Counted from the first letter of the stretch, positions 11,299 to 23,736 are shown. The stretch is DNA of 64,000 nt from Pogostemon cablin (GCA_023678885.1 CM042966.1:23822028-23886027); one strand, 5' to 3'. Translations and numbers: made by a program. Notes: generated by a model not told the origin, from the sequence alone.

Positions 11299-11501
11299 AT
11301 TTTCGAATCTCGTGCGCCTATGATAAATAGGGAGATGGGTGGGCAGCAAAGATCGGAAGATTGTCGATTAATACGAGAGTGAGTAGAACAGCTGCAGAGG
11401 TATGACTTGTGAATCTGCTGTAGAGGTGTGACTCGTGAGAGTGAGTTTGGGAGAAGAATTGTGATTTGGGAGGGATGAATCATGAATGGAGTCAGCTAGG
11501 G

Positions 11502-11604
11502 TTTGGAACGTGAAGTTGAATGGACTAGGCTTGGGTAGTAATTTTGGGCCTATTTGGAACGTGAAGTTGCATGGACTAGGCTTGGGTAGCAAGTTTGGGC
11601 CTAT
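11502..11604. repeat. 50-bp tandem duplication
   Basis: A unit starting TTTGGAACGTGAAGTTG and ending TTTTGGGCCTA occurs twice with a 50-bp period, inside the hAT element. Confidence 0.85.
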
Positions 11605-12059
11605 TAAATTGACAAAACACAATGCGGGCCCATAAATAAAATCACAAATATTAAAAAAAATAAAATATTTATATAATTTTTTCGGTATACCAAAATATTA
11701 ATTCGACAAATACCGATACCGAACCAATTTTTTCGGTACGACGACTATACCGTACCGAAAATTTTGATATTTTTCGATACGGCGCGCTCGACATACCAAA
11801 ATTTCGATTTTTCCCCACCCATAGTCTCATTACACTATTCACCTTTTAAAAATGGTAAATGTTTCAAAACAAATAATCCCTCAATACATCACATTTTAAA
11901 AAATATCACTATCACCAAATACACATTACTTACTTTATCATTTATTATTACTTAAAAATATAATTATACTCTCAAAAGTCAATAAACTTGATAAAAAAAT
12001 AACTATTATTAAAATTTGTATCTACAATAAAGGTGAATAACTTCACAGGACGGAAAGAG

Positions 12060-12838
12060 TATTATTTTTTCATTGAAAACGTCAAATCAAGAAAATTATT
12101 TTTTTTCGTAGAAAATAAAAGATATAAGTTTTTAATTATACGAAAAGGTGACACTATATATATATACACAAGAGTATAAAAATCAGACTATGCTGGAGCT
12201 AAGCACACGAACCTACATCCATGCGCTCATGAGTCCGACTCTGGGCCCGCTGACACATCCATCTTTAAAACTGTTTCAGATAGAGACGATAATATATCAT
12301 TTAAAAAATAATTGAACCAGTCCAATTAAAACCGCTGTAAATACCGTCTCTAATTGACATAATATCGTCTCTATTATTTACTACACACTAATTGTAGACA
12401 GTCGAATTACAGTCTTAAAAACCATTTCAAAACGTTAAAAACCGTCAGAGTTTTTTTACTGATCACGCAAAAGTTATTGTCATTCTAAACATATGTAAAA
12501 TTTTAATGGAGTCAACGTCGACTACTATAAATAATTGTAATTAATTGCACCCTAAATAATTAGGCAAATATTTGAATGATACTGTGTTGCATAAAAGTTT
12601 TTCAAGGCAAATATTTGAATGATACTATGTGTTGCCTAAAAGTTTTTCAATAAAATTTTTTACAATTCATGATATTTGATATTTATGTATCAATTGTTTA
12701 TGCTCAATACATTTATGTAGACATAACATCAAAATAAAGGCTGAAATCGATTTGAAACCTTATCATATGATGAGTTTTGTGAGATAAATTAGTATTAGTA
12801 ATATTTGAATAAAAAAATATTCTAATTAATAAAAAATA
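12060..12838. other. Intergenic; possible transposon remnant with CCGTCTCT motifs
   Basis: Around 12270-12460 the motifs CGTCTCTA and AAAACCGT recur in both orientations, suggesting the end of a decayed DNA transposon. A 30-bp block near 12560-12640 (GCAAATATTTGAATGATACT) is repeated. No gene. Confidence 0.4.
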
Positions 12839-13103
12839 CTCTCTCCGTCCCATAGAAGTTGGTATAATTTTTTTTGGGCACGAAGATTAAGGAGTATAAT
12901 AATTCAATGTAAAGTGGAGTAAAGTGAAGTGAAAGAAATAATATTTAATGTGTAGTGGGTAATTGTATTAGAGGTGATATGTGGGGCTCATGGGAATAGA
13001 TTAATTGTTTTTTTATGAGTTCATGTATTAAAAAGGAAATGTGTCAACTTTAGTGGTACAAACCAAAAAAGAAAGTGTGTCAGCTTCTATGGGACGAAGG
13101 GAG
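12839..13103. mobile_element. Stowaway-like MITE, reversed relative to 4446-4709
   Basis: Ends CTCTCTCCGTCCCATAGAAG and CTTCTATGGGACGAAGGGAG are a 20-bp near-perfect inverted pair flanked by TA. Confidence 0.92.
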
Positions 13104-13930
13104 TAGTAATTATACAATTGTATTATTTCATAAACAATTCGTAATATAAATAAAAATAGATAATTTTTTAAATGAAAATAATACTCCAATTAGAGTAAAA
13201 AATATTTTATTAATAAAAATATATATTTTTTTAAAAAATAAAATTATCTCACATATAACGGTGTCATCGGTGTTAATCCCAAAATCAAAATGACTTATAA
13301 ATTCAAGCTTTTAATTTGAAATGATGTTTTTAATAATTGGATTTTTTTTAGTTGAGACTTGAGAATAATTACAATGGGTATGCATCTATCGTGAACTTCA
13401 ATAAGTTATGGAAGTATTTAATTTGTTTCGTAATTTGTATGTTCGTTTTGATGAATTTTTAGTTCAGAATTTATTGAGTTATATTTAAATATTATTGTGT
13501 AGAAATTAGATTGATTTGCTTTTTATTTACTTGGTGTATATATATGCAAGACAATGCATATCAAATGACATACAATTATTTCTCATGACAATATCTATTG
13601 CTCTTGTGTTTTAACTTTCTTCATAATTTCTCTGATATTAATTTAGTCAAAATTCGAATATAAGAAGAACTAAATTTGATAAAATAATCAAATTTGTGAA
13701 AAAAGAACAAAAAAAATATCAAAATCGAAAATTACAAAAAAAAAAAATAAAAGAATAAAAATCTAAAATTAAAATCAATCATACTTAAAGCTAGAACTTT
13801 CATCTCTTTTCCCACTATAACTAAAAAGGAATGATAAGATCTCACATTCATCCATACAAGTTACATATATTATTTTGTAAGAGATGCTCGAAAACATATA
13901 TGTATATATTTAAATAGATATATATTATTA
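13104..13930. other. Intergenic, no gene seen
   Basis: AT-rich. The last part (about 13797-13930) shares sequence with 14200-14300 and 15598-15700, so a small dispersed repeat is present. Confidence 0.45.
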
Positions 13931-14183
13931 GTGAGGTTTGCGTGCATTCGAGTCACACCGTGCGCCTTTAGAATTTTTAGTATTATGGGTAATGGTACAT
14001 TATTTTGTTCTAAAGTGTATACACTTTAATTAATAAGATACATCATTTTGTTCTAAAAGGTATACGCATATCATTAATATTTTTTATTTTTTTCATAAAA
14101 TAAAGGGTATTATATTAAAAAATATACAATTTAATATAAAATTCTAAGCGCACGTGCCCGTGCACCGGATGCAAGTTTTTGTC
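13931..14183. mobile_element. MITE with GTGCGC...TTAGAATTTT inverted ends
   Basis: The left side contains CACCGTGCGCCTTTAGAATT and the right side, complemented, CACGTGCGCTTAGAATTTTA, giving imperfect inverted repeats of about 45 bp. A relative at 62245-62786 shares ends and interior. Termini are approximate. It is Mutator-like by style only. Confidence 0.55.
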
Positions 14184-14521
14184 ATATATTATAAGCTGCT
14201 AAAAAATGATAACATCTCACGTTCATCTATATACAAGTTACATGTATTATTTTGTAAGATGCTTGAATATATATATATATACTTAAATAGATATATATTA
14301 TAAGCTGCTCGCCTTAACTAAACTAAATGTATACCCTCTCGTTTTCGTTTTGCTATAATAGTAACATTTTATTAATTATGATGTCTCATTAAAAGGGTAA
14401 TATTTTCATATTTCTTAATTTCATACAAACAATAAAAAAAACTGACAATCTCACGCAAACAATACTCAGACTTTATTAATACAGTCTATCATGTGATTTA
14501 CATAACTATACAATATATATA

Positions 14522-14525
<4 letters not shown>

Positions 14526-14559
<34 letters not shown>
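14526..14559. repeat. (AT)n microsatellite
   Basis: Alternating TA run of about 34 bp. Confidence 0.95.
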
Positions 14560-14563
<4 letters not shown>

Positions 14564-14670
14564 TTAATTAAAAATTATAAGGATTAGGTCACATGTTGAT
14601 TAGGATCATAAGGGATTTAGAGAATAATCTTGAAAATAGTTATTTGGTGAACTAACAACTACTAACAATT

Positions 14671-14674
<4 letters not shown>

Positions 14675-14737
<63 letters not shown>
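14675..14737. repeat. (AT)n microsatellite
   Basis: Alternating AT run of about 63 bp. Confidence 0.97.
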
Positions 14738-14739
<2 letters not shown>

Positions 14740-15729
14740 GCGTCATTTTCACAATACAAACATGTAAATAATTATTTGAAACTTTGGAGGGCCAAAAGTA
14801 ATTAGCAACTTCCAGTCCTATTTAATTACATCTTTATATATATATATAAAATAATAATAATAAAAAAAACTATCTAATTACCTTTAGACTACTTTTTGCC
14901 GCTCCTAGTTCTATCTAATTAACTTTAACTTAAGACTTGATATTTTTTTATTTTTTATAGATAAATATTAGATATTAGTCAACATGTGTCAGCATTAGTG
15001 TCCGCTAAATGTTGGCTGCTTATCAATACAAGCCTTGGCTAGTCAGTATAAGTGAGAACACGCTGAAAAGTCTGAGAATGTAATGGCGAGAATGAGATCT
15101 ACTTCTCCATATTACGATCCTAATATGTTCTTTATATTGCAGAAGGGGATAAGACAGTACAATCCCGAAGCAATAAAGAGCGATAAGAAAGTCCAAAACT
15201 CAGGACGGTGACTTTGAAAGTTAGGGATTAGAGAATATTTGTATTATTTTTGAAAATGCAGAATATTTATTAATTATTCTATAAAATGTTATTACTTTTC
15301 ATTTATACTATAAATTGTTAATGAGTGTTATCACTTTTAATTAATTTTTTCTTATCACTTTTTATTCAAGTTATCACACAATTTTATATTTTTTAAAATG
15401 CCATAAGATGAGAACATTTCTATGATGAGAACATGAGATTGGCTAATCCTAATAATTAAAATATACTTTAACATAAATTCTGAAACATGCTAATATTGAT
15501 GAGAACATGAGAATGGTTAATCCTAATCATTAAATTATATTTTAACATAAATTCCGAAACATGTGTATTAATATTGATAATTTTGCGAAAAAAATTGTAA
15601 GAGATGCTTGAAAATATATATCTATATAGATATATATTATAAGCTGCACGCTAACCTCAACTAAACTAAATGTATAACCTCTCGTTTTCGTTTTGCATTT
15701 TATTAATTAGGATGCCTCATTAAAAAACA
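14738..15729. other. Intergenic with a duplicated segment and an unassigned GC-richer stretch
   Basis: About 14990-15240 is GC-richer and non-repetitive but I could not read a protein in it. At 15405-15570 a unit of about 70 bp (GAACATGAGA...AACATAAATTC) is present twice in tandem. At 15598-15720 a sequence with CCTCTCGTTTTCGTTTTGC repeats the one near 14330. Confidence 0.4.
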
Positions 15730-15987
15730 CTCTCTCCATCCCGGAGAAGTTGATATATTTTTTCTTGGGCACAGAGATTAATGAGTATAATAATTTAATG
15801 TAAAGTTAAGTAAAATGAAGTGAGAGAAATAATATTTAATGTGTAGTGAGTAATTGTATTAGAGGTGATATGTGGGCCCATGAGAATAAATTAATTATTT
15901 TTGTATGGGTGTCATGTATTAAAAAGAAAATGTGTCAACTTTAGTGGGACAAAAAAAAGTATGTCAACTTTTATAGGATGAATGGAG
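15730..15987. mobile_element. Stowaway-like MITE, decayed
   Basis: Starts CTCTCTCCATCCCGGAGAAG and ends TTTATAGGATGAATGGAG. The interior is the same as in 12839-13103 but with more substitutions, and the right TA is retained. Confidence 0.82.
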
Positions 15988-16243
15988 TAATATTTTCATA
16001 CTCATTTCTTAATTTCATACAAACAATAAACATAACTTTTAAAGTGGAATAGAAGAGTACACATTTTAAGTATATAGCAGACGAGCTAGATATATAGGGG
16101 AAGATTTTAAGCTAGTGATTATTATCTTCTGTGTATAAGTAACGAAAATATAATTTAGAAAATAATGAAAAATGAGAGTAGAAACAGAGGCATTATAAAT
16201 TTATAATCACATGATGCTTTATTTACATTTAATCAACACATCA

Positions 16244-16757
16244 TTAAATCCTAAAAGTGAAAAATTTTGAGGGATCTTGATGGCGTGAGAAGGCAATATA
16301 AGAGGAACAACCCTTAGCCATTTCACTACTTTTACCCAATCGTCGTATGAGGCTAAACGGGCTGCAAGATCCATACCCGGAACCAGGGTACGGGTCATCA
16401 CACCCCTTACCACAATCCATTTCACCCAATACCTTGCAAAAAAGATCAACTTCACATGGAAGCATCAAAGGGCCTTCAATATGGATCCCATATTCCATCT
16501 CCACATCTTCTAGAAGCATCTTGAACAACGGATGGTTAGCGAATTCGATTCTTGATCATGAAACGCTGCTTCTCCTCTCCCACGTACACCGAAAAGAAGC
16601 CACTTGGAGCCACCTTGAGTTTTTTTTTGGTAGAACTATGCATGAACTTGCTTCTTGTTGCGGTGGTTTTGGACTTGGGACGACGACTCTTGCTTGCCTG
16701 ATACATCTCTACATTCGTGAATATGGAGCTCTCCTTCCTATTGAATTCCATGTACAA
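16244..16757 (-). pseudogene. SAUR pseudogene, paralogue of the gene at 6710-7231
   Basis: The same protein as the intact SAUR gene, in two frames. The first part covers a basic N-terminus and KVAPSGFFSVYVGEEKQRF. An extra base near 16549-16553 (GATTCTTGATC here, GATCCTGATC in the intact copy) shifts the frame. The second part then resumes with MFKMLLEDVEMEYG and continues to the tail, where a second small insertion changes the ending. Both flanks share short homology with the intact gene, including 3' sequence with AATCACATGATGCTTTA. Homology at the 5' side stops about 10-15 bp before the start codon, where Athila-like sequence begins, so the promoter appears to be lost. A non-functional duplicate is the best reading. 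Confidence 0.88.
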
Positions 16758-16789
16758 CTTGTTAAAACTAGTATATTGTGGAGTATTAT

Positions 16790-18331
16790 TCTTGTAGGAA
16801 AAGAGATTGCTTCTTCATCCAATAGAAAGAGACCTAAGTCGCCTTCGCTGGGTGAGATAATCAAGAAAATGAGGATGGATAAGAGGAGGCCATCCGATTA
16901 TGGCATCAAAATTGCAAAATGGGAGGAGAAGAAGGAGGTATGGACTGCAATAGCGCAAAAGATCACGAGGACACGATATCAGGATGATCATGCGATGATG
17001 GAGATGAACATTATCAGCGATATTCGTTGGATGTTCGGTCGAGTGGGAATTACTCAGTTCATGGATATGAAAAGAGAGACTTATTTTCATATCACTGCGG
17101 AGGTCATGTGCACGTTGAGGATAGAGCGTGGAAACTGATACCTTTCTTATGGTATTCGGATGCAGATTGGCGGGTAGGAGCAGATGATGTGGGCCCGAGA
17201 GTTTAATGAATTGATTGGCTGTGAGAATGAGACGGATGTGGAGCATGATGATTTCAAGCCGGATGAGTTTTGGAGAGCTATTACGGGAAGGCGAGAGAGA
17301 TATAATTCGAATACTTCCAAGGTTGCTTTCATCCGTAACCCCGTGTTAGCATATATGGATAGAATTTTAGGCAACACGCTGTTTGCAAGGTCCGAGGGGA
17401 GTTGTATTTCAAGGGGGAGCTGTACGTGTTATGGTGCATGCTACATGAAGTCCGTTTTAATGTAGCTGCATACTTCTTCCAGCAGCTTCACAAGTTTACT
17501 ACCCACGGATTTTAGTGTGTTAACATCGAAGGGCTCATCACCTTGATAGTTGAGTACTATAGAGTCGATTTGAGCATACATAGGCCTATCCGAGGGGATC
17601 CAGACTTAGATTCTGACATCATGTGTGAGGATGGGGCTGATTGAGCGACTGGATGATACTTGGATGTTCATCCGAGGAAAAAATCCTTGTACATTCAGAT
17701 TTTCACTGTCGATTGTTGATCTCACTACGATTAGGGTCAACAACAATTTATTGATGAATACCACTGAGCACAAGGTGATCTCTGAGACTTGTTTGGGAGG
17801 AGGAAATTGGAGACTCCTTTCTTAGATGCGCGCTCAGGGGATCGTCTTAGATGAGGACATGGTCCTGATAGGAGATCCGACCGACTTTATAGAGGAAGAG
17901 CCGCAGTCGCCGCCAGCTTTTGTTTATTCAGAGATGGGTAAGCCTCCGGTGCAGCCTCCACCGCCACAGCCACATTAGCAGGAGTTTTATGAGCCACCGC
18001 CACAGTAGCAACAATATTTTTGGCGAGCTCATGATCAGTTCTATCGGGAGCAATTCCGATTGATGAATGAGCACACACTTAATGCAAATCAGCAGGAGAC
18101 GAATAGACAGCTGGCATTGACGAATGAGAATTATGCCGCACTTGATGTGAGGTACAACACACTGCAGGGCAACTATGTTGAGATGGATAAGAGATTAGGA
18201 AGGATGTATACCAACGAGCGCGAGTTGGATAGGAAGTTTAATGCTCTTCATAGAGATGTAGATCGATTGCGCTTGGAGATAGCGATGGTGATGACGAAGA
18301 GGGTGCTAGTTATGATGATGCTCCGGAGGAG
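16790..18331 (+). pseudogene. Athila-type ORF1 (putative plant transposon protein) of element A, decayed
   Basis: Successive frames read as one protein of the Athila ORF1 family from Ty3-gypsy elements; its function is unknown. Order seen: a basic start with SSSNRKRPKSPS; a helical stretch ending HITAEVMCTL; then AREFNELIGC, DEFWRAITG, SKVAFIRNPVLAYMDRIL and NTLFAR, the conserved core pattern (FW..ITG, then a Ser, then IRNP..RY..R....F.R). A Pro/Gln-rich linker (about 17930-18010) and a coiled-coil-like tail (QQETNRQLALTNENYAALD) follow. The tail ends in an acidic stretch (DGDDEEGASYDDAPEE) reached only after a frameshift near 18290, with TAG at 18331. There are several internal stops, for example near 17137, 17465, 17977 and 18007. 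The element's 5' LTR and upstream part are missing. The left junction lies beside the SAUR pseudogene. Confidence 0.75.
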
Positions 18332-19421
18332 TAGAGAGCATCCGGTTTTTCTTTGTCTGTTTCATCTCATCTCCCTTCTCTTTTATCTTTACAGGTTGGG
18401 TATTTTTTGTGTGAGTGGCATATATTTAATATTGATGATGATTAGGTGATTGATTATTGGAAGATGTTTACATGGATTTGCTTTGGATTGTTTAGTATTG
18501 AGGATTATTCATGTTATGCATGTTGATTTATTGATGATGAGCATATTCTATTTTTACTTGTAGTTCATAGAAAATTGATGTTGATTGCATGCTTTGAAGA
18601 GTGCATAGGATTCTATTACCCATGTGAGGATTTGAGTCTATTGGTCATGCTATAAGCATGATAGTTTATTCTTAAGAGTTGTTGTATACTCGTATTCTAG
18701 AACTTGGCTTGGAGTCTTATTTGAAGTCTATAATTTATAGATCCTAGGAGATGATCTTAGGCCATTGTTGTTGATTAAGTCACTTAGCCAAATTTATCAT
18801 ACCTTATTATATGATTATTATCGGAAGCCCTTTTGAGCCTTTAAGCTTTTTCTTTGGCAACCCTTTGATAAATAGTTGTTACCTTTTTGAGCCTTGAACA
18901 CCTATTACTAGTAAAGAGTGGAGGTAAATAAATGCTATTTGAAGTTTTGAAGAAGAATAGGAAGGAGAGATTTGTTGAAAAGCAAATCTCCAAGGTACTT
19001 CTTTACTAGTAATTTAGTTACTTATCTATATTCTCCTACTTTACCAAAGAGCCAACGTTACAACCTAGATGCAAATCCTTTGTGATTCTAGTATTGAAGT
19101 AGTTATGGATGGATTTTTGAGACCCTTGTCAAGCTTATGATTACGCGAGTATATGAATTGAAATTGAGTGTCTATACTACCCATGAAGTGTACATCTTTT
19201 ACACTTGAGAGAGAGAGAGAGTAAACACTTACCCATGAGCTAAATGACTTAGCACTCGTAGAAGTATTGTGATTGATTGATGTTTTTGCATGAATGAAAG
19301 GTAAAATGGATTGCATGTTTTGAATTGATATAATTACATGTGTTAGGATATGTTGTGCTTGATCTCGTGATTACACTCTCTGGATTTGTTTTGATTTTTG
19401 TTGCCTCAGGACGAGCAACAT
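18332..19421 (+). other. Non-coding 3' region of element A
   Basis: No frame of note. It is homologous, in the opposite orientation, to the region next to the left LTR of element B (about 21500-22500): shared features include AAGTGTACATCTTTTACACTTGAG and GTTGCCTC-GGACGAGCAAC near the LTR. This supports membership in one family. Confidence 0.65.
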
Positions 19422-19436
19422 GTAAGTTTGAGGGTT
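19422..19436 (+). other. Polypurine-tract region of element A
   Basis: GTAAGTTTGAGGGTT directly before the LTR start TGATGAGAGTG. Position fits a plus-strand primer site; the purine run is weak. Confidence 0.45.
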
Positions 19437-19659
19437 TGATGAGAGTGTAAATTCATGTATTTTAGGCTCTGATTTGTGTAGAAATTGAGTACGATTTAGT
19501 TTTTTATTGAGATGAATCAGTATATTTATGGAAATGCCACGAATCAGAGGATACTAGGGCTTTTTGAGCATATTTGTACAGAAAAACAGATCAAAAGGGC
19601 TCGAAATTGAAAGACACGATGTTTGAGTAGATTTACGAAGGTTGTTCGACCAGCATCAC

Positions 19660-21484
19660 TTATGCTCATTTTCTTTGCACGCAAAATTAATCCCCAAGTA
19701 TGAAAGATATGATCAATTGCAACATAAGCAAGCGACCAAGTGAATTATCGAACCCAAAAGACGGAATATTATCAATTTAATTATTAACTAAATTAATTAA
19801 GATGAAGGCAATAAAGTTTTAGGATTTAATTATTAAACTAATAAACAATTAATTAAAATAACAAATAAAATAAAATATCACTCGAAGAATACGAAAGTGG
19901 ATCAAGTAGGAGAATAGGTAGTTCTAGGATAATCCAGTTTCACGCATTAATTTCCCTTCCGTGTGTTGATGTCCGACTCTACCTTGTGGAATATGAACGC
20001 ATCACTAAACCATGCATATCTACTCTATAGACACAAGTAAACATGCGTGTAACATGAGTGAATAACCTCAGGGCAAGAGATATAATTCTACCCCCTTTCT
20101 AGGTACTATCAGTATCAATTATTTTCCTGGCCAATTGGTACTCTAACCCGATATGATCTCACTTTATAGGTACTATAAAATTATCCTCTTTATTCTACTT
20201 AATAACCCGAATTCAATTCAATTAATAAGTACTCATATATGATAGTTCTAATGAAGCTTCGGAGTCCCCTCACTTAGAATAATAACATGGAATCCTGTTC
20301 AGCGGTGAACACACTCAATCTACAACCAAGATATATATTCAGACTCTATATACCAATTGAAGACACACAAAACGACCGTGAATATGGATTAATAAAGTAC
20401 AATCATATATAAAATAAATTCACAAGTAATGTTGTATGGAGTTTACACACGAAAGTTCAATTAATTCGTAAAAACCTTCACAACCCTAGTTCTACCAAAA
20501 AGGCTCTAGCCCATGATATTACGAAGAACAATCATGGGCGTTGGATAGATCTTACTCGGATGTCTGGAAAATTACAAGATAAATTACAAAACGAAATAAA
20601 CCCTAGATGTGGCGTCGTCGTGTCCTTCTCCATCTTGAATTCTCCTCTTAGTTCTCCTCTTGATTCCACAGACGAATCTTTAAAGTGATGAATGGATGAT
20701 TGGATGTGGATGATGGTTGGAGGCTGATCCCCCTTGTGGGGTGTAGTATTGTTGTGGTCTCTCTCCAATCCAATATGACTAATCTCTATTCTAATGAATA
20801 ATGATATGATCTACATCCCCTTTTATACTTGTGAGCTCTCCTTATGGACATTGAATGGGTTTTTTTGGAAAACACGAAAATACATACAATGGGATATAAA
20901 ACACACGACACACACTGAATGGTGTAGAAACACACACAAATTCGGAAATTTCCAGAAATTCTCGCTGGTAGCAGCGCGACTTCACAATTTTGAGCATAAC
21001 TTCCTCTTCAAAACTCTGATTTGAGTGATTCTTTTGGTCATGCGATCCACTCTTCCTTTTCTTTCTATCCATATATAGATATCATAGAAACTCTAATATT
21101 TGAATATGTAACAAGTTATGCAAATTGGAACATCCGTGCTGAACAAGAACAGCTTGCGCGACGTCACCATTTTTATCATAACTTTTTAATTTGTATTCCA
21201 ATTGAGGTGTTCTTTACGCCAAAACGATTCTGACTTCTGTGGCTTTCCAACCATATATCACACTTTCAATTCAGAGTCTACATGAATATAAAAAAATTAC
21301 ACAAGTTGGATATGCGTTTTTCAGCATTCATACACATTTTCCACCTTAAACACAATAAAATACCTCAAGTGCACTTTTTTCTAACATATATTGAATATAT
21401 GATAATTGTGCTAATATATGACAACATTCTCATAAAAAAAGTGTTAGATTGGATACTAAAACACGTTTATTTTCACTCTTATCA
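19660..21484 (-). repeat. 3' LTR of element B (left copy)
   Basis: About 1.83 kb, strongly similar over its length to 25359-27208. On the plus strand it ends CACTCTTATCA. It shares its U5 side with element A but has a different U3, without the TCGACC array. Confidence 0.87.
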
Positions 21485-23457
21485 ATCCTCAAAACTTATC
21501 AGTTGCTAGTCCCGAGGCAACAAAATAAAAATAAAGAGAGAGATAGTAAGAAAATTAGCGGGGAAATAAGGATTATGACAAATACCTCATTCTAAATACA
21601 ATTGTCCTCAACTTAGATCATGCAACTTTCATTACATGTAATAATCATTTCATAGCATACAAGTTAAGACAATCACCACCAATTCAAATGCTCAATTCAC
21701 ATGTTCTCACGGGAAGTATATATCACTCGCACTCAAGTGTAAAAGATGTACACTTATGGGTTGAGTTGTTTACGCTCGAATTCAATTCAAGTGCATGCGT
21801 AATCATAAGCTTGCCACAAGTCTCAAACTCTCCACCACTAAAAGTATGATTCGACAATAGGATCAAAAAGGACTTTTCTTAGGACGTAATGTTGGCTCTT
21901 TGTTTAAGGTAGGAAACATATGGATAAAGTGACTCAATTAGTAGAGAATTAAAACTGGAGATCTTTTGTACTGCAAATTTATTACACTTCAAGGCTATCC
22001 AGCTTCATGCTCTTCTAATTTTCTTTTCTCTCCTTTTCCTTCAAGCTCAACATACATTTTCTTTCCTTTATTTTCTTTTTTTCCTCTCTTGAGGTACCAG
22101 TTTTGAGCACTACCTCTAACATCTCGGGATATCAGTTTCGGGCACTACCCCTAAGCAACTTATTTTCAAGCTCATAATCACTTGTACAATTCCAAATATT
22201 TTATTTCTTCCAAAATCCATCAAAATCAACTTCACAAACTTTGACAACATTTAATTCTCCACTAAATATAGGAATTTAAGGTTCAAATAGGATATCAAAG
22301 TGGCATCTTCGTAGGTTACCAAAGAAATAAGGTTTTTATGCTCAATGGGGCTAATTATGGATAAACATCATTTGGTAAGGAATTATTTGGCTAAGTGACT
22401 CATAAATTCAAGGATGACCTTAGATCATCTCCCATCATCTAACATAATATAGTTTCAAGTAAGACAAGAGGCAAGTTCTAGAATACATATACAAGAACGA
22501 TACTCACCATAAAAGAAATATCATGTGATTATGTACATGATCAACGAGGCTCAAAATCGCACATGAGTTTTTAATAAGTAATAGAGCACTTTTCATGGTA
22601 AGTAATATCCCACAAGTACGCATAAAACTTCATATCACAATATAACTCAAGTACTCTTCCTTCATCAATTTCAAGAGCATTTGAATTTCAAGCATGATTT
22701 AAACATATAAGCTCACATAGATCACAACCATAAACTCAATCCTTCCACTCATACTAATTAAAAGTACATATAAAATTAGAATAAGGAAACGAGAGCACCT
22801 AATTTTTCTTCAATGTATGCACGAGTTCCTCGAGTAGTTCAACTCAATCAGGTCAAAGCCTCAGTTTATCTGTTTCTATCATCAAAGATCAAACATACTC
22901 CTCATCACAGGATTAATAAATAATAAAATATGAGAACAATAAGAAAGACTCAATTGACTATTTAATTGACTCCGCACACTAGAAACACCACAGAACACTA
23001 GGCAAATTGCAAAAAACTGACACATCAAAACCGATTAAAGTTTCAACATACTGCAAAAAATCAACTCCCCTAGCAAACATTACAAAGAAAAGATTATACT
23101 CTTGGCGCTTCAATGAGGTAATAACATCACACCCCCCAAACTTAGTAAAAACGTAAGTTGAAACTAAGTTTGCAAAGAGATGTAATTGCCGATTAGTAAG
23201 CACCTTAAATATAAAAATTTCTTACTCACACAAAATAAATAAAGCAATAAAACGGAAGGAAAAGCCTCCAACAGGCGCTCATGTTTAACGTCGAAGAGTC
23301 ACGACGGTAGAGGACAGTCTTCTTGCATCCTCACCTTCAAATACTTTCTTTCCCTCTTCTTGTCTACACTCAACACCTCACCTTTCTTGGTAACAAGTAT
23401 ATGATCCTCAGAATTTCTTACCTCCCATGGCTGTCTAGACACCTCACTGTTAATCTT
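21485..23457 (-). other. Non-coding 3' half of element B
   Basis: No long frame. Minus-strand TAAGTTTGGGGGGTGTGATG (about 23126-23145) is the sort of G-rich tract found downstream of the coding region in Athila elements. The part nearest the LTR is homologous to 18332-19421. A 74-residue frame at 22979-23203 has no recognisable domain. Confidence 0.55.
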
Positions 23458-23736
23458 TCACTCAAATTCAGAGTCATCTTTCCTATTAAAATCAAGATTG
23501 AATAAGTTAGAAACCACATCTATGCTCTTGCAAGATTGAGTCTCTATGGGCATCTTCATTGCTTGATCAAGAGAGAAAACCACATCTTCATTATCCATCT
23601 GTAGTCTAAGCTTCTCGACTATCAACTTCTTTGCTCTTTCCCACTTCTTCTCTACTATAAGCTCATTATTCTGCTCTTGGGATGACTTTGGAGTGTTCTG
23701 AACAACAGGTGTAGCATTCGGTATCAAAATGGGCAC
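23458..23736 (-). pseudogene. Gypsy pol remnant just beyond the protease
   Basis: About 92 residues. The C-terminal part (VVFSLDQAMKMPIETQSCKS, then IDVV) fits the linker between protease and reverse transcriptase in Athila/Tat polyproteins, where a run like F.V..AMK.P......C..IDVVD follows the protease. No DSG/DLG protease site and no reverse transcriptase remain. The match is to a weakly conserved stretch. Confidence 0.45.

Larger units (their letters stand above)
10569..11823. mobile_element. hAT-type non-autonomous element (1255 bp)
   Basis: The ends read TATGGTGGGTAAG and CCCCACCCATA, short hAT-style inverted termini. They are flanked by a perfect 8-bp duplication GTCTCATT at 10561-10568 and 11824-11831. 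Subterminal regions are packed with motifs such as CGGTATACC and ACCGAAATTTCGG in both orientations. No transposase frame is present. The GC-richer middle (about 11090-11300) resembles a host gene fragment. Confidence 0.88.
10550..12059. mobile_element. Stowaway-like MITE split by a hAT-type element
   Basis: The left fragment is 10550-10568 and the right fragment 11824-12059, the latter ending GGACGGAAAGAG before TA. Removing the insertion and one copy of GTCTCATT leaves a MITE of about 247 bp closely related to the one at 10107. Confidence 0.7.

Noticed and set aside
14990..15240. Possible exon with an AG acceptor near 15141
   Set aside because: No sustained frame or known protein could be read on either strand.
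16347..17138. 263-codon plus-strand frame
   Set aside because: Its first half is the antisense of the SAUR pseudogene and only the second half is Athila ORF1, so the apparent long protein is a chance fusion.
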